Source of the DNA: Streptomyces sedi
GTDB lineage: Bacteria; Actinomycetota; Actinomycetes; Streptomycetales; Streptomycetaceae
Length of the DNA stretch: 64,000 nt
Direction of reading: 5' to 3'
Assembly: GCF_006335015.1 (NCBI RefSeq)
Contig: NZ_VDGT01000005.1
Location: 248,001-312,000 of the forward strand
Part shown: one piece after another, positions 9,538-19,971 of the stretch
Position numbering within the stretch: position 1 is the stretch's first letter
Layout of the letters: the number at the start of each line of letters is the position of its first letter
Position numbers and translations under genes: made by a program
The notes under the pieces: model-generated
What the model saw: the letters and a program-made list of their open reading frames with translations, nothing else
What the model was told of the DNA's origin: nothing
Databases searched by the model: none

Positions 9538-11658
9538 TCAGGTGTCGATCCGCGACCGGTCCAACGTGGCCGCCGAGGACGCGATGAACTCCCGGCGCGG
9601 CGCCACCTCGTTGCCCATCAGAAGGCTGAACGCCTCCTCGGCGGCCTCCAGGTCGCCGATGTTGATCCGCCTCAGGGTCCGCTTGCGCGGGTCCATGGTG
9701 GTCTCGGCCAGCTGGTCCGCGTCCATCTCGCCAAGGCCCTTGTAGCGCTGGATCGACTCCTTGTAGCGCACGCCGCGGCGCTCGAAGTCCAGAAGCGTCT
9801 GCCGGAGTTCGTTGTCCGAGTAGGTGTAGTGGTACTTCTCCTGCCCGCGCTTGGGGTTGGACAGCTCGATCCGGTGCAGCGGGGGCACCGCCGAGAAGAC
9901 CCGGCCCTGCTCGACCATGGGCCGCATGTACCGCTGGAAGAGCGTGAGCAGCAGGCAGCGGATGTGCGCGCCGTCGACGTCCGCGTCGGCGAGGAAGATC
10001 ACCCGCCCGTAGCGCGCCTGGTCGATGTCGAAGGTCCGCCCGGAACCGGCTCCTATCACCTGGATGATGGCCCCGCACTCGGCGTTCTTGAGCATGTCGG
10101 AGACGGAGGACTTCTGCACGTTGAGAATCTTGCCCCGGATCGGCAGCAGCGCCTGGAACTCGCTGTTCCTCGCGAGCTTGGCCGTGCCCAGCGCGCTGTC
10201 CCCCTCGACGATGAACAGCTCGCTGCGCTCCACCTCGTCGCTGCGGCAGTCGGCGAGCTTGGCGGGCAGCGCGGAGGACTCCAGCGCGGTCTTCCGCCGC
10301 TGGGCCTCCTTGTGCTGGCGGGCGGCGATCCGGGTCCTGGCAGCCGCGACGACCTTCTCCAGGACCGCGCGGGCCTGCTGCTTGTCGTCACGCTTCGTGG
10401 AGGTCAGGAACGCCTTCAGCTCCTTGGCCACCACCTGCGCCACGATCCGGGTGGCCGCCGAGGTACCGAGGACCTCCTTGGTCTGGCCCTCGAACTGCGG
10501 CTCGGCCAGCCGGACGGTCACGACGGCGGTGAGCCCCTCCAACGCGTCGTCCTTGGCCACGTCGTCCTCGGCCACCCGCAGCAGCTTCGCCGACCGCAGC
10601 ACCTCGTTGACCGTGCCGCGCAGCGCCCGCTCGAAGCCGGCGACATGGGTTCCCCCCTTGGGGGTGGCGATGATGTTGACGAAGGACCGCACGGTCGACT
10701 CGTAACCGGTGCCCCAGCGCAGCGCGACGTCCACGTCGAGCTCGCGGCGGACCTCGGTGGGGATCATGTGGCCCCGGTCGTCCAGGACCGGCACGGTCTC
10801 CTTGAACGTTCCGGAACCACGCAGTCGCAGAACGTCACAGATCGGTCGATCGGCCGCCAGATACTCGCAGAACTCGCTGATCCCGCCGTCGTAGTGGAAC
10901 ACCTCCGTGGAGTGCTCCGCGCCGTCGATCCCGCGCTGGTCGCTCACCGAGATGGTCAGACCCGGCACCAGGAAGGCGGTCTGCCGGGCGCGGTTGTACA
11001 GGTTCTCCAGGGAGAGCCTGGCGTCCTTGAGGAAGATCTGGCGGTCCGCCCAGTAGCGCACCCGGGTGCCGGTGCGCGCCTTGGAGGACTTCTTCCGGCC
11101 GACGCGCAGCCCACCGGCCGGCTCGAACGGGGCGTCCGGCCCCGACTCGGTGAAGATCCCGGGGGTGCCCCGGCGGAAGCTGATGGCGTGCGTCTTCGAG
11201 CCCCGGTCGACCTCGACGTCCAGCCGCGCGGAGAGCGCGTTGACCACGGAGGCGCCCACGCCGTGCAGACCGCCGGAGGCGGCGTAGGAGCCACCGCCGA
11301 ACTTCCCGCCGGCGTGCAGCTTGGTCATGACCACCTCGACGCCGGAGAGGCCCGTCTTGGGCTCCACGTCGACGGGGATGCCGCGGCCGTTGTCCCGGAC
11401 CTCGACGGAGCCGTCGGCGTGCAGCAGGACCTCGATCCGGTCGCAGTGGCCGCCCAGCGCCTCGTCGACGGAGTTGTCGATGATCTCCCAGAGGCAGTGC
11501 ATCAGCCCACGGCTGTCCGTGGAGCCGATGTACATGCCGGGGCGCTTGCGGACCGCTTCGAGACCCTCCAGAACCAACAGGTGACGCGCGGTGTAGTTGC
11601 CCCCTGGATCGGCCCCGGTCAGCAGTGCGGTGGACGGCACGGAGGTGTCGGCGGTCAC
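9538..11658 (-). CDS. parE: DNA topoisomerase IV subunit B
   Basis: A 706-residue ATPase subunit of topoisomerase IV. The GHKL ATP site is visible as DNSVDEAL and DNGRGIP within the first 120 residues. The transducer domain follows, and the TOPRIM domain carries EGDSALG and the DADVDGAH metal motif. The C-terminal QRYKGLGEM motif is typical of GyrB/ParE. The start is the GTG at 11658 with GAGGAG nine bases upstream. Pairing with parC nearby, at a locus separate from gyrBA in Streptomyces, supports ParE over GyrB. Confidence 0.93.
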   Translation of the reverse strand: MTADTSVPSTALLTGADPGGNYTARHLLVLEGLEAVRKRPGMYIGSTDSRGLMHCLWEIIDNSVDEALGGHCDRIEVLLHADGSVEVRDNGRGIPVDVEPKTGLSGVEVVMTKLHAGGKFGGGSYAASGGLHGVGASVVNALSARLDVEVDRGSKTHAISFRRGTPGIFTESGPDAPFEPAGGLRVGRKKSSKARTGTRVRYWADRQIFLKDARLSLENLYNRARQTAFLVPGLTISVSDQRGIDGAEHSTEVFHYDGGISEFCEYLAADRPICDVLRLRGSGTFKETVPVLDDRGHMIPTEVRRELDVDVALRWGTGYESTVRSFVNIIATPKGGTHVAGFERALRGTVNEVLRSAKLLRVAEDDVAKDDALEGLTAVVTVRLAEPQFEGQTKEVLGTSAATRIVAQVVAKELKAFLTSTKRDDKQQARAVLEKVVAAARTRIAARQHKEAQRRKTALESSALPAKLADCRSDEVERSELFIVEGDSALGTAKLARNSEFQALLPIRGKILNVQKSSVSDMLKNAECGAIIQVIGAGSGRTFDIDQARYGRVIFLADADVDGAHIRCLLLTLFQRYMRPMVEQGRVFSAVPPLHRIELSNPKRGQEKYHYTYSDNELRQTLLDFERRGVRYKESIQRYKGLGEMDADQLAETTMDPRKRTLRRINIGDLEAAEEAFSLLMGNEVAPRREFIASSAATLDRSRIDT

Positions 11659-12093
11659 GCGGGTTCGCTCCTCGCTGAATTCTGAGATGTGGCGGAGTAC
11701 CGCTCAGAGGGTACCGAGGCCATAGGAGAGGGTTGTGCGGCTCCCCGGGAAGATCAGGGTAGCCCACAATCGTTCGTACGTTCGATCGAGCTGGGAGGGT
11801 GACGTGTACATCGTGTTTCCTTCGGGGCATGAACCCTCTAGGCTCCGGGCACGTCCTCCAGAACGAATACCGACATCCGGATACGTCGAGGTAGCCGGGA
11901 ACAAAAAGACGCGACAACGCGTATTAGCAAGCGAAGACCAGCACCACAGCAATACGGCACATTCGCCGCCACCGGGCAGCGTCCGGTCACCTCGCACGGA
12001 GCCTCCGTTCGAGAAGCCGCGAGCGGGAACGTTCTCGGCCTGGTTGGATGTTGTCCCTGGTACGACAGCTCGTCGAGCTAGAGAAGAGGCGAC
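11659..12093. other. 435-base divergent intergenic region between parE and the DUF7455 gene
   Basis: No convincing gene is seen; local base composition is more A+T-rich than the coding DNA, and the reading frames here lack codon bias. A direct repeat CGTTCG-TA-CGTTCG lies at about 11770-11785. A small hairpin followed by five T on the minus strand lies at 11903-11922. The region must hold the parE promoter and probably one for the downstream gene, but I could not fix either. Confidence 0.6.
11903..11922 (-). terminator. Small T-tailed hairpin, possible end of a short minus-strand RNA
   Basis: On the minus strand ACGCG-TTGT-CGCGT is followed by CTTTTT, a classical intrinsic terminator layout that is unusual in such G+C-rich DNA. 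It sits about 245 bases upstream of parE in a region without a coding sequence. The stem is only five base pairs. Confidence 0.4.
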
Positions 12094-12324
12094 GTGACTA
12101 CTGTTCTGACCCCCGCGACCCCGCTGACCGCCGGGGACCGCTGCGACCGCTGCGGCGCCCAGGCGTACCTGCGTGTGGTCCTCCTCAGCGGCGGAGAGCT
12201 GCTCTTCTGCGCTCACCACGGCCGCAAGTTCCAGCCAGAACTCAAGAAGATCGCCGCTGAGATACAGGACGAGACGGAGAAGCTCACCGCGACGCCGGCG
12301 AGCGCTCAGGACGACGAGCGTTGA
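12094..12324 (+). CDS. DUF7455-type small zinc-ribbon protein
   Basis: A 76-residue protein with paired metal-ligand motifs CDRC (residues 17-20) and CAHH (about 39-42), followed by a charged helix. It matches the small actinobacterial family (DUF7455) found beside the principal sigma factor gene. The start is the GTG at 12094 with AGAGG five bases upstream. No biochemical role is known to me; a nucleic-acid or protein-binding zinc ribbon is the obvious guess. It converges on hrdB, with two hairpins between them. Confidence 0.85.
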   Translation: MTTVLTPATPLTAGDRCDRCGAQAYLRVVLLSGGELLFCAHHGRKFQPELKKIAAEIQDETEKLTATPASAQDDER

Positions 12325-12380
12325 CATGACGTCCTGACGTCTCCACCACACCGACGGGCTCGGTCCGGCACAGCCGGACG

Positions 12381-12421
12381 ACGGGCGGTCGTCCCCGGCC
12401 ACCTTGGGGGCGACCGCCCGT
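12381..12421 (+). terminator. Terminator after the DUF7455 gene
   Basis: A stem of about sixteen base pairs (ACGGGCGGTCG plus CCCC on the left, the complement on the right) has a nine-base loop and is followed by TTTCC on the plus strand. Confidence 0.75.
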
Positions 12422-12465
12422 TTCCGTGCGTGCGGGCTCCGACAAGGGCTCTCGTGGGCGAGTAC

Positions 12466-12519
12466 GGACGTGTGTGAGGGCCGGCACCCCGGGCGGGGTG
12501 CCGGCCCTCACACACGTCC
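12466..12519. terminator. Very long perfect hairpin downstream of hrdB
   Basis: A 25-base-pair uninterrupted stem with a four-base GGGC loop lies 23 bases beyond the hrdB stop. The arms are 12466-12490 and 12495-12519. It is the strongest hairpin noticed in the window and should stop transcription from both directions. Confidence 0.82.
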
Positions 12520-12542
12520 GGCCCGGTGCGGCCCGGGGACGC

Positions 12543-14165
<1,623 letters not shown>

Positions 14166-14479
14166 GAACAACCTCTCGGAAACTCAGGGAACGGCTTGAG
14201 CCCGCTCGCTGGAAGCGGGGCCACGACCGACGACCGGGGCGCCGACGGCTGTGGCGGTGGGTACCGCGGACGGACGCTCCGCCCGCTGCTGCCACCTCTA
14301 GGTTCATCGCGCTGCTCCCCGAAGCGTTACGCAGCTTTCACGTGTCCCGAGTCACACCGCACGCTCGACTGTAGCGGGCCGAGGCAAACGCGTCGCCGGA
14401 ACCCGGCCCGGAACGGGCCCGGCGACGCACGTCTCAGCGGCCCGCCCCGACGCTCCGCGGGCGCGGACCGAGGCGTCGT
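14166..14479. other. hrdB upstream region
   Basis: This 314-base stretch holds no gene. Its distal end carries the terminator of the upstream regulator gene, and the rest must contain the hrdB promoter and leader. A TACAGT hexamer on the minus strand near 14370-14375 could be a -10 element, but no matching -35 box is evident. Confidence 0.5.
14390..14428 (-). terminator. Terminator after the FadR-type regulator
   Basis: A ten-base-pair stem (GCGTCGCCGG with CCGGCGACGC) lies about 50 bases beyond the regulator's stop codon. It isolates hrdB from upstream transcription. Confidence 0.65.
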
Positions 14480-15403
14480 TCAGTGCTCTCGGGGGGCGGG
14501 AACGACATGGTCGGCGCCCGCGGGAGCGGTCGGCGCGGCCGGCGCATCGGAGGAGAACGTGAGGAGTTGGCGCATCGCCGTCTCGGCGGCCGGCGGCTCA
14601 CCGGAGCCGATCGCGTCCACGATCCGCTGGTGGAGCGCGACGGAAGCCTCGGTCGGGTGCTCGCACCCGGAGGCGGCGCCGCCGGAGACCTGGAGCGCGG
14701 AGGCCACGATGCCGGAGAGGTGCTCCAGCATCCGGTTCCCGGCGGACTGGAGGATCAGCCCGTGGAACTCGGCGTCGGCGCGTGCGAAGGTCAACGCGTC
14801 ACCCTGGGCGAGGGTGTGGGTCATGATGTCCACCATGTCGCCGAGGCGCTGCCGGACTTCGTCCCCGGCGTCGGCGGCGGCGAGCCGGGCGGCGAGCGGC
14901 TCGATGGTCAGCCGCAGCTCGCACAGCTCGCGGCGCTGGTCCTCGCGCTGGGGGCCGAAGGCGCGCCACTCGATGATGTCGGGGTCGAGGAGGTTCCAGT
15001 CGCCGACGGGGCGAACCCGGGTGCCGACGTTGGGGCGGGCGCTCACCAGGCCCTTGGCCTCCAGCACGCGCAGCGACTCGCGCACGACGGTGCGGGAGAC
15101 CTCGAAGCGCTGGCCGATCTCCTCGGGAACCAGCGGGCGGTCGGCGCCGAGGTCGCCGGAGACGATCATCTGACCGAGCTGCTGGACGAGTTGACCGTGC
15201 AGGCCACGGCCGCGGTTCCCGGCGGCGCGGCGGCCGACGCGCCCCATGTCGGAGTCGCCGCCGTCCCAGGCGGGGGCGTTGGTGGTGCGGGCCGAGCCGG
15301 TGGACTCGGCGTAGGAGTAGCGGTCGAACTCGCTGCGCCGTCCGGCGGGGCCGGAGTCGGCGGAGCGGGTGGCGGTCATCATGGAGTGCGCAAGGGTAGT
15401 CAC
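14480..15403 (-). CDS. FadR-family transcriptional regulator
   Basis: A 307-residue GntR/FadR regulator. After a variable 70-residue N-terminus comes a winged helix-turn-helix (EEIGQRFEVSRTVVRESLRV, about residues 100-150), then an FCD effector domain with a typical metal/ligand pocket (RADAEFH). I place the start at the GTG at 15403, which gives a protein beginning MTTLAHSMM; AAAGGAGG is very close to it. Two ATG codons at 15382 and 15379 are alternatives. It lies upstream of hrdB, as in other Streptomyces. The ligand and targets are unknown. Confidence 0.88.
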   Translation of the reverse strand: MTTLAHSMMTATRSADSGPAGRRSEFDRYSYAESTGSARTTNAPAWDGGDSDMGRVGRRAAGNRGRGLHGQLVQQLGQMIVSGDLGADRPLVPEEIGQRFEVSRTVVRESLRVLEAKGLVSARPNVGTRVRPVGDWNLLDPDIIEWRAFGPQREDQRRELCELRLTIEPLAARLAAADAGDEVRQRLGDMVDIMTHTLAQGDALTFARADAEFHGLILQSAGNRMLEHLSGIVASALQVSGGAASGCEHPTEASVALHQRIVDAIGSGEPPAAETAMRQLLTFSSDAPAAPTAPAGADHVVPAPREH

Positions 15404-15661
15404 GCCTCCTTTGTCGGCGGCCCCGCTGGGCACCTTGAGGTCTTTGGTGAAAAGCACACGAAAGGGTGATCGGCGACTCCCGCATAATTGACGTCTAACC
15501 GGAAGGAAATGGACCGTCCCGTGCACGCCGTATCAGCGCTTCGATCTCAGGCCGCCACCTCACACCACTGAACGCGCCCCTTCCGCACCGCTGTTCGCCA
15601 ACTACCCCTTCGCGTCACCGAGTTCGGCCGCGCCCCGGCATCGGGGAGTCGGCACCGGGGG

Positions 15662-17761
15662 TCACCGCCGGACACGGCGCAACCCGACCAACGCGTAGCC
15701 GCAGAGCAGAGCGGCCAGGGCGAGGGCCAGCGCCCAGCCCAGGGGCTGGGCGGCCAGCCGCACCGAGGCGGTCAGCCAGCGGTCCAGCAGCGACGCGAAG
15801 GGCAGGGTGGTCAGGGCGGTGAGGCGCTCGGGCAGCCCTTCGAGTTCGCGACCGATCGGGCTGTCGGGCACCATCCGCAGCGCCGGGGCCAGCGCGAGCG
15901 GAACCGCGGCGACCGCGCCCACTCCGACCAGCGCGGAACGGAAGACCCCGGCGGCCAGCAGTCCGGCCCAGGCGCATCCCACGGAGAGCGCGGCCGTACT
16001 CTCGAACGCGGAGGGCCAGGACTCGGGGGTCGGGCCCCGCGTGCCGAGCAGCAGGGTCAGGGCCGCGGAGTTCACCGCGATCGCGGCGGCGCACAGCAGC
16101 AGCGCGGCGACGCCGCATACCGCCAACTTGCCCGCCAGCAGCGAGAGTCGGCGCGGCACCTGCCGACTGGAGTGCGCCAACGCGGGAAAGCGGAACTCCT
16201 GCCCGAAGGCCAACGCCCCCAGCACCCCCGCCGCCGCTGCCGCCGGCGGCAGCGGAAGCGGCTCGGCCCATCCGCTGAGCAGACGCTCGGGCGGCGGGGA
16301 ACCGGTCCAGGCGAGAGCGACCGCGACCACCAGACCGGCGAACAGCGCCAGCGCCATGACCCACCAGGCGGTGCCGGTACCGGACCAGCGGCGCAACTCG
16401 TAGCGGAGCGGCCACCCCGGGCCCGGCGGGGGGAGCGCCGGAAGCGCCGGGGGCAGTCCGGGGCGGACGGTCACCCGGCCACCGCCCGCGAGGGCACCGG
16501 CTCCGGACTCGGGGCCCGCGCCGTCCCGGGCGGCGGGCGCGCTGGCGAGGCGCTCGCGCGCGGGAGGCGGCAGGGTGTCGACCGCCGTTCCCGTCGGGGC
16601 CCGGGACGAACCCGCCCCTGAGCCGATGACGGCGGACGCGGTGACGGCGACGGGAGCGGCGGTCCTGGGACGCGTCGTCGCCGTGCCGCCCTCAAGCTCC
16701 TCGGACGGCGCGACTTCGCCCTCCCCCGCAGGGACGGTCTCCTCCGCCCCTCCGACCTCGGTCACGGCCGAGGTGCTCGCCTCGACCCTGGGCACGAGCA
16801 CCACGGTCTTCGGCTCCTGCCCCCGGTGGGCACCGCCGGCGTCGTCAGGCCGTCCGTCGGCCCGCCGCAACGGGCCGATCGGCGCGCGATCCCCGGCGTC
16901 ACCGATCTCGTCGGCGAGTTGGTGGACCACGATCCGGTGCTGGTGGGCGATCTCGCCAACGGTGGCGAGGTCACTGCCGTACACCGAGAGCCGGTTGCCC
17001 GCCTCCCGCACCACCTCCACCGGGGCCGTGGCGCGCAGTCGGTGCTGGAGCACGGTGGCCAGCCTCTCGGCGTGCGGGCTGCGCACCGCCACCCTGGGAC
17101 GGAGCCGGGTCCGACGGAAGTCCGCGATCCGCTGGTCGGCAACCAGCCGTCCGCCGTCCACGCTCACGACACGGTCGGCGACCCGCGCCGCCTCCATGGC
17201 GTCGGTCGCGGTCATCAGCACGGTCCCGCCCTGCTCGGCGTATCCCCTCAACAGGCCCTGCGCCCACCCCCTTTCCCTTGGTGACAGGCCGCTCTCCGGA
17301 TCGTCGAGCACCAGCGTGTGCGGGTCCCCGAGCAGCGCCGCGGCCAGTCCGAGCCTGCGGTCCATGCCGCGGGAGAACCTCCCCAACCGCTGCCCCGCCA
17401 GGCCGGTGAGCCCGACCACCTCCAGCACCTCGTCGGCGCGCCCCGCCGGCACCCCGGCCGCCGCCGCCAGCATCCGAAGATGTCCCACCGCCGAGCGTCT
17501 CGGGTGTCCTGGCACGTCGCCGAGGAGCGTGCCGATCTCCCGCTGGGGCTGGGGCATTCGCGACAGCGACCGCCCCCGGAAGAGGGCCACCCCGCGCCCC
17601 GGCGCCAGTTGGAGCATCAGCCGCAGAGCCGTCGACTTGCCGGCTCCCGAAGGCCCCAACAGCACGGTGACCTCTCCGGCCCCCGCCTCGAACGTGAGGT
17701 CGTCGACGGCGAGCGGCCTGCCCCGCCGCGACGCACTGGTGAGTCCGATGGTCTGGATCAT
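15662..17761 (-). CDS. ABC transporter ATPase-permease fusion with altered catalytic residues
   Basis: A 699-residue fusion. Residues 1-210 form an ABC ATPase: Walker A GPSGAGKS at 36-43, signature FSRGM at 129-133, Walker B ending D153-D154. A long disordered linker rich in Pro, Thr and Glu follows (about 300-465), then roughly six membrane helices to the C-terminus. The Walker B catalytic glutamate is Asp154, and the switch histidine position reads Thr186 (TATDAMEA), so ATP hydrolysis may be slow or absent. The start is the ATG at 17761, five bases after GGGAGA. It resembles ABC-2 exporters; the substrate is unknown. Confidence 0.87.
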   Translation of the reverse strand: MIQTIGLTSASRRGRPLAVDDLTFEAGAGEVTVLLGPSGAGKSTALRLMLQLAPGRGVALFRGRSLSRMPQPQREIGTLLGDVPGHPRRSAVGHLRMLAAAAGVPAGRADEVLEVVGLTGLAGQRLGRFSRGMDRRLGLAAALLGDPHTLVLDDPESGLSPRERGWAQGLLRGYAEQGGTVLMTATDAMEAARVADRVVSVDGGRLVADQRIADFRRTRLRPRVAVRSPHAERLATVLQHRLRATAPVEVVREAGNRLSVYGSDLATVGEIAHQHRIVVHQLADEIGDAGDRAPIGPLRRADGRPDDAGGAHRGQEPKTVVLVPRVEASTSAVTEVGGAEETVPAGEGEVAPSEELEGGTATTRPRTAAPVAVTASAVIGSGAGSSRAPTGTAVDTLPPPARERLASAPAARDGAGPESGAGALAGGGRVTVRPGLPPALPALPPPGPGWPLRYELRRWSGTGTAWWVMALALFAGLVVAVALAWTGSPPPERLLSGWAEPLPLPPAAAAAGVLGALAFGQEFRFPALAHSSRQVPRRLSLLAGKLAVCGVAALLLCAAAIAVNSAALTLLLGTRGPTPESWPSAFESTAALSVGCAWAGLLAAGVFRSALVGVGAVAAVPLALAPALRMVPDSPIGRELEGLPERLTALTTLPFASLLDRWLTASVRLAAQPLGWALALALAALLCGYALVGLRRVRR

Positions 17762-17906
17762 CGATTCTCCCGTTGATTGCGCATTCTGCACCATAACGGG
17801 ACATAGCAGATTCACCCGGCAACCCAGCCGGACTGTCGGCCACCCACCGACGACCCCGCCCGGAACTCCCCCCGCCCCGCGCCTCCGCCGGCGGAGAACC
17901 CCGCGA

Positions 17907-18647
17907 TCAGCCCTCGGGGCGCAGCATCGGCGGGTTCAGCGCGCTGGCGCCACCCGCCCTGAAGAGCTGCGCGGGGCGGCCCCCCTGCCGCGTGGTGGTG
18001 CCACCGACGGGCACCAGGAAACCGGGGGTCCCGGTCACCTTCCGGTGGAAGTTGCGCGGGTCCAGAGACACACCCCAGACCGCCTCGTAGACCCTGCGCA
18101 ACTCACCGACCGTGAACTCGGGTGGACAGAAGGCCGCGGCTAGGGACGAGTACTCGATCTTCGATCGCGCGCGCTCGACCCCGTCGGCCAGGATGCGCGC
18201 GTGATCGAATGCCAGCCCCTCGTCCGTCCCGCCGCCGGCGCCGCCCAACAGCTCGCTGGCGGACCGCCACTGGGCGCTGCCGGCGTCCCCGCCGGCGGTG
18301 GGTGACGGGAGATCAGGCGCCAGGACCAGGTGGGCCACGCTGACGACCCGCATTCTGGGATCGCGCCCCGGCTCGCCATAGGTGGCCAACTGCTCCAGAT
18401 GCGCCCCCGCGTGCCAACTCCCCGCGTCCTGCGTCCGGAGCCCGGTCTCCTCAGCCAGCTCACGGGCGGCGGCGGACTCCAGATCCTCGTCAGCCCGCAC
18501 AAAGCCACCAGGAAGAGCCCACTGCCCCCGATAAGGGTCCTCACCACGTCGCACCAGAAGCGCGCAGAGCGCGTGACGCCTGACGGTGAGCACGACCAGA
18601 TCGACGGTGACGGCGAACGACGGATACTCCGACGGGTCGTAGGGCAT
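17907..18647 (-). CDS. NUDIX hydrolase-like protein with C-terminal winged helix (NrtR-like)
   Basis: A 246-residue protein. The NUDIX box is perfect (Gly48 to Leu70, ending RELAEETGL), so the hydrolase site could be active. The C-terminal 80 residues ([23 protein letters not shown]) match the winged-helix domain of NrtR-type regulators, which sense ADP-ribose and control NAD genes. No NAD biosynthesis gene is adjacent, so the targets are unknown. The start is the ATG at 18647. There is no Shine-Dalgarno sequence, but TATGAT lies six bases upstream, suggesting a leaderless message. The DUF4192 gene ends only 27 bases upstream. Confidence 0.88.
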   Translation of the reverse strand: MPYDPSEYPSFAVTVDLVVLTVRRHALCALLVRRGEDPYRGQWALPGGFVRADEDLESAAARELAEETGLRTQDAGSWHAGAHLEQLATYGEPGRDPRMRVVSVAHLVLAPDLPSPTAGGDAGSAQWRSASELLGGAGGGTDEGLAFDHARILADGVERARSKIEYSSLAAAFCPPEFTVGELRRVYEAVWGVSLDPRNFHRKVTGTPGFLVPVGGTTTRQGGRPAQLFRAGGASALNPPMLRPEG

Positions 18648-18653
18648 GTCGTG

Positions 18654-18659
18654 ATCATA
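18654..18659 (-). promoter_or_regulatory. -10 element for a leaderless NUDIX transcript
   Basis: On the minus strand TATGAT is followed by exactly six bases and the ATG at 18647, so transcription would start at or next to the start codon. No good -35 box is visible. Confidence 0.45.
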
Positions 18660-18674
18660 GGGGCCCCACCAGGC

Positions 18675-19829
18675 TCACTGGGCCCGATGCGCGGACCACT
18701 GCCTTCGCAGGCTGGCGCGCAGGGGCTCGGGGTCGATCTCCTCGTTGCACGCCTGGTACAGCAGGCGCGCGAAAACGTACTCGGGGTCCAGCTCCAGCGC
18801 CCTGGCCAGGGCGACCCTGGCGCTCACGTCGTCGCCCGTCGACCACGACACCCAGCCGGCCAGCGTGAGCGGTGCGGCGGCGTGCGTCTCGAACGTCCCG
18901 ACGCAGCGCCGGGACAGCGCCCGCCACAGCCGCAGCGCGGTCTGGGCGTCCGGGCCCTCCATCCACCCGGCGGCGATGTCCCTGGTGAGCCGGTCCTGAA
19001 GTCCGAGGACCAGCCGGGCGGCCTCGGAAGAGGTGAGCAGCGCGTCGTCCCTGGCGTCGGCCGCCGCCGGCTCGGGGTCCCTCGGGGCGGGCACCCGGCG
19101 GAAGCGGTGGAGCAGGCTGTCGACCAGGTCCACCATCTCGTCCCTGACGACGTCCTGTTCGGTGCGCGGGCCGACCATGCGGGGCGCCAGGCCGGCGACC
19201 GCCTCGTCGAACCCGCGTTCCTGCTGGACGGCCACCTCGCCGTCCAGGGGGACGAGGCGGCGGCGCATCTCCTTGAGCGAGCCGCGCACCCGGACACCGG
19301 CGAAGGCCGCGGCCGCCGCCATCGGCGAACGACCGACACGCGGCAGGAGGCTCAGCCGCTCGCCCTCGGCGCGGCCGTCGGGGGCCGAGTAGGAGAGGTA
19401 GCGCTCCTGGGAGACGTAGAGCGCCTCGTAGACCGGGACGTCGAGCTCGCCGCAGGCGGTGCGCACCAGCTGGGCCAGCGGGCGGAGACGCTCGGCGGTC
19501 TCCGCGGGGTCGGCGCCCTCCGGCGGGTCCTGGCTGAGGTAGAGCACCGCCGCGTCCGGGCGGGCCCCGTGTGCCGAGCTGGCCTCCACCAGGCAGGCCG
19601 CCAACTGCCTGGCGGTCTCCGGCCAGTTCGCCGTGTCGGACGGGATGCCGGTCCTGATGCGGCCACCGAGCCTGCCCTGGGGGCCGTGCAGCCCGAGGAT
19701 GACGATCGAGTCGTCCGGGTGGTAGCCGAGCAGATAGGGCAGCGCGTCGGCCAGGTCGGCGGGGCCGCTGAGGGTGACCCGATTGTCGGTGACGGTCAGT
19801 GGCGAGAGGGATTCGCTGTGTTGAGTCAT
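18675..19829 (-). CDS. DUF4192 domain-containing protein
   Basis: A 384-residue protein of the actinobacterial DUF4192 family, recognised by the N-terminal block LSGPADLADALPYLLGYHPDDSIVILGL. The middle contains SRxLP-like loops, and the C-terminal 100 residues look like a helical TPR-like repeat (LAGWVSWSTGDDVSARVALARALELDPEY). No signal peptide or membrane segment is seen. The function is unknown. I use the ATG at 19829; AGAAGG is twelve bases upstream, a rather long spacing. It is divergent from recQ and followed closely by the NUDIX gene, so the two may form an operon. Confidence 0.88.
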   Translation of the reverse strand: MTQHSESLSPLTVTDNRVTLSGPADLADALPYLLGYHPDDSIVILGLHGPQGRLGGRIRTGIPSDTANWPETARQLAACLVEASSAHGARPDAAVLYLSQDPPEGADPAETAERLRPLAQLVRTACGELDVPVYEALYVSQERYLSYSAPDGRAEGERLSLLPRVGRSPMAAAAAFAGVRVRGSLKEMRRRLVPLDGEVAVQQERGFDEAVAGLAPRMVGPRTEQDVVRDEMVDLVDSLLHRFRRVPAPRDPEPAAADARDDALLTSSEAARLVLGLQDRLTRDIAAGWMEGPDAQTALRLWRALSRRCVGTFETHAAAPLTLAGWVSWSTGDDVSARVALARALELDPEYVFARLLYQACNEEIDPEPLRASLRRQWSAHRAQ

Positions 19830-19971
19830 GAGTGCAGACTGCCTTCTCCCGCCGACATCGTGCGTTTTTTTGTCCACAGATCAGCGCGTCCATCACACAA
19901 GTCATTTGTATGCCTGGTTTATCCACAAGGGCCATTCGCCAAGTCGGCGGTCATCCGCTTGCATGGAGGCT

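Noticed and set aside
11770..11790. A LexA box upstream of parE
   Set aside because: CGTTCGTACGTTCG is a direct repeat, not the inverted repeat needed for LexA.
11735..12097. A 120-residue frame ending in a GTGA overlap with the DUF7455 gene
   Set aside because: The stretch is relatively A+T-rich, has no ribosome site or codon bias, and the overlap looks accidental.
14169..14171. TTG start for hrdB
   Set aside because: It directly abuts the GAGAGG ribosome site; the GTG at 14165 has proper spacing and gives the usual N-terminus.
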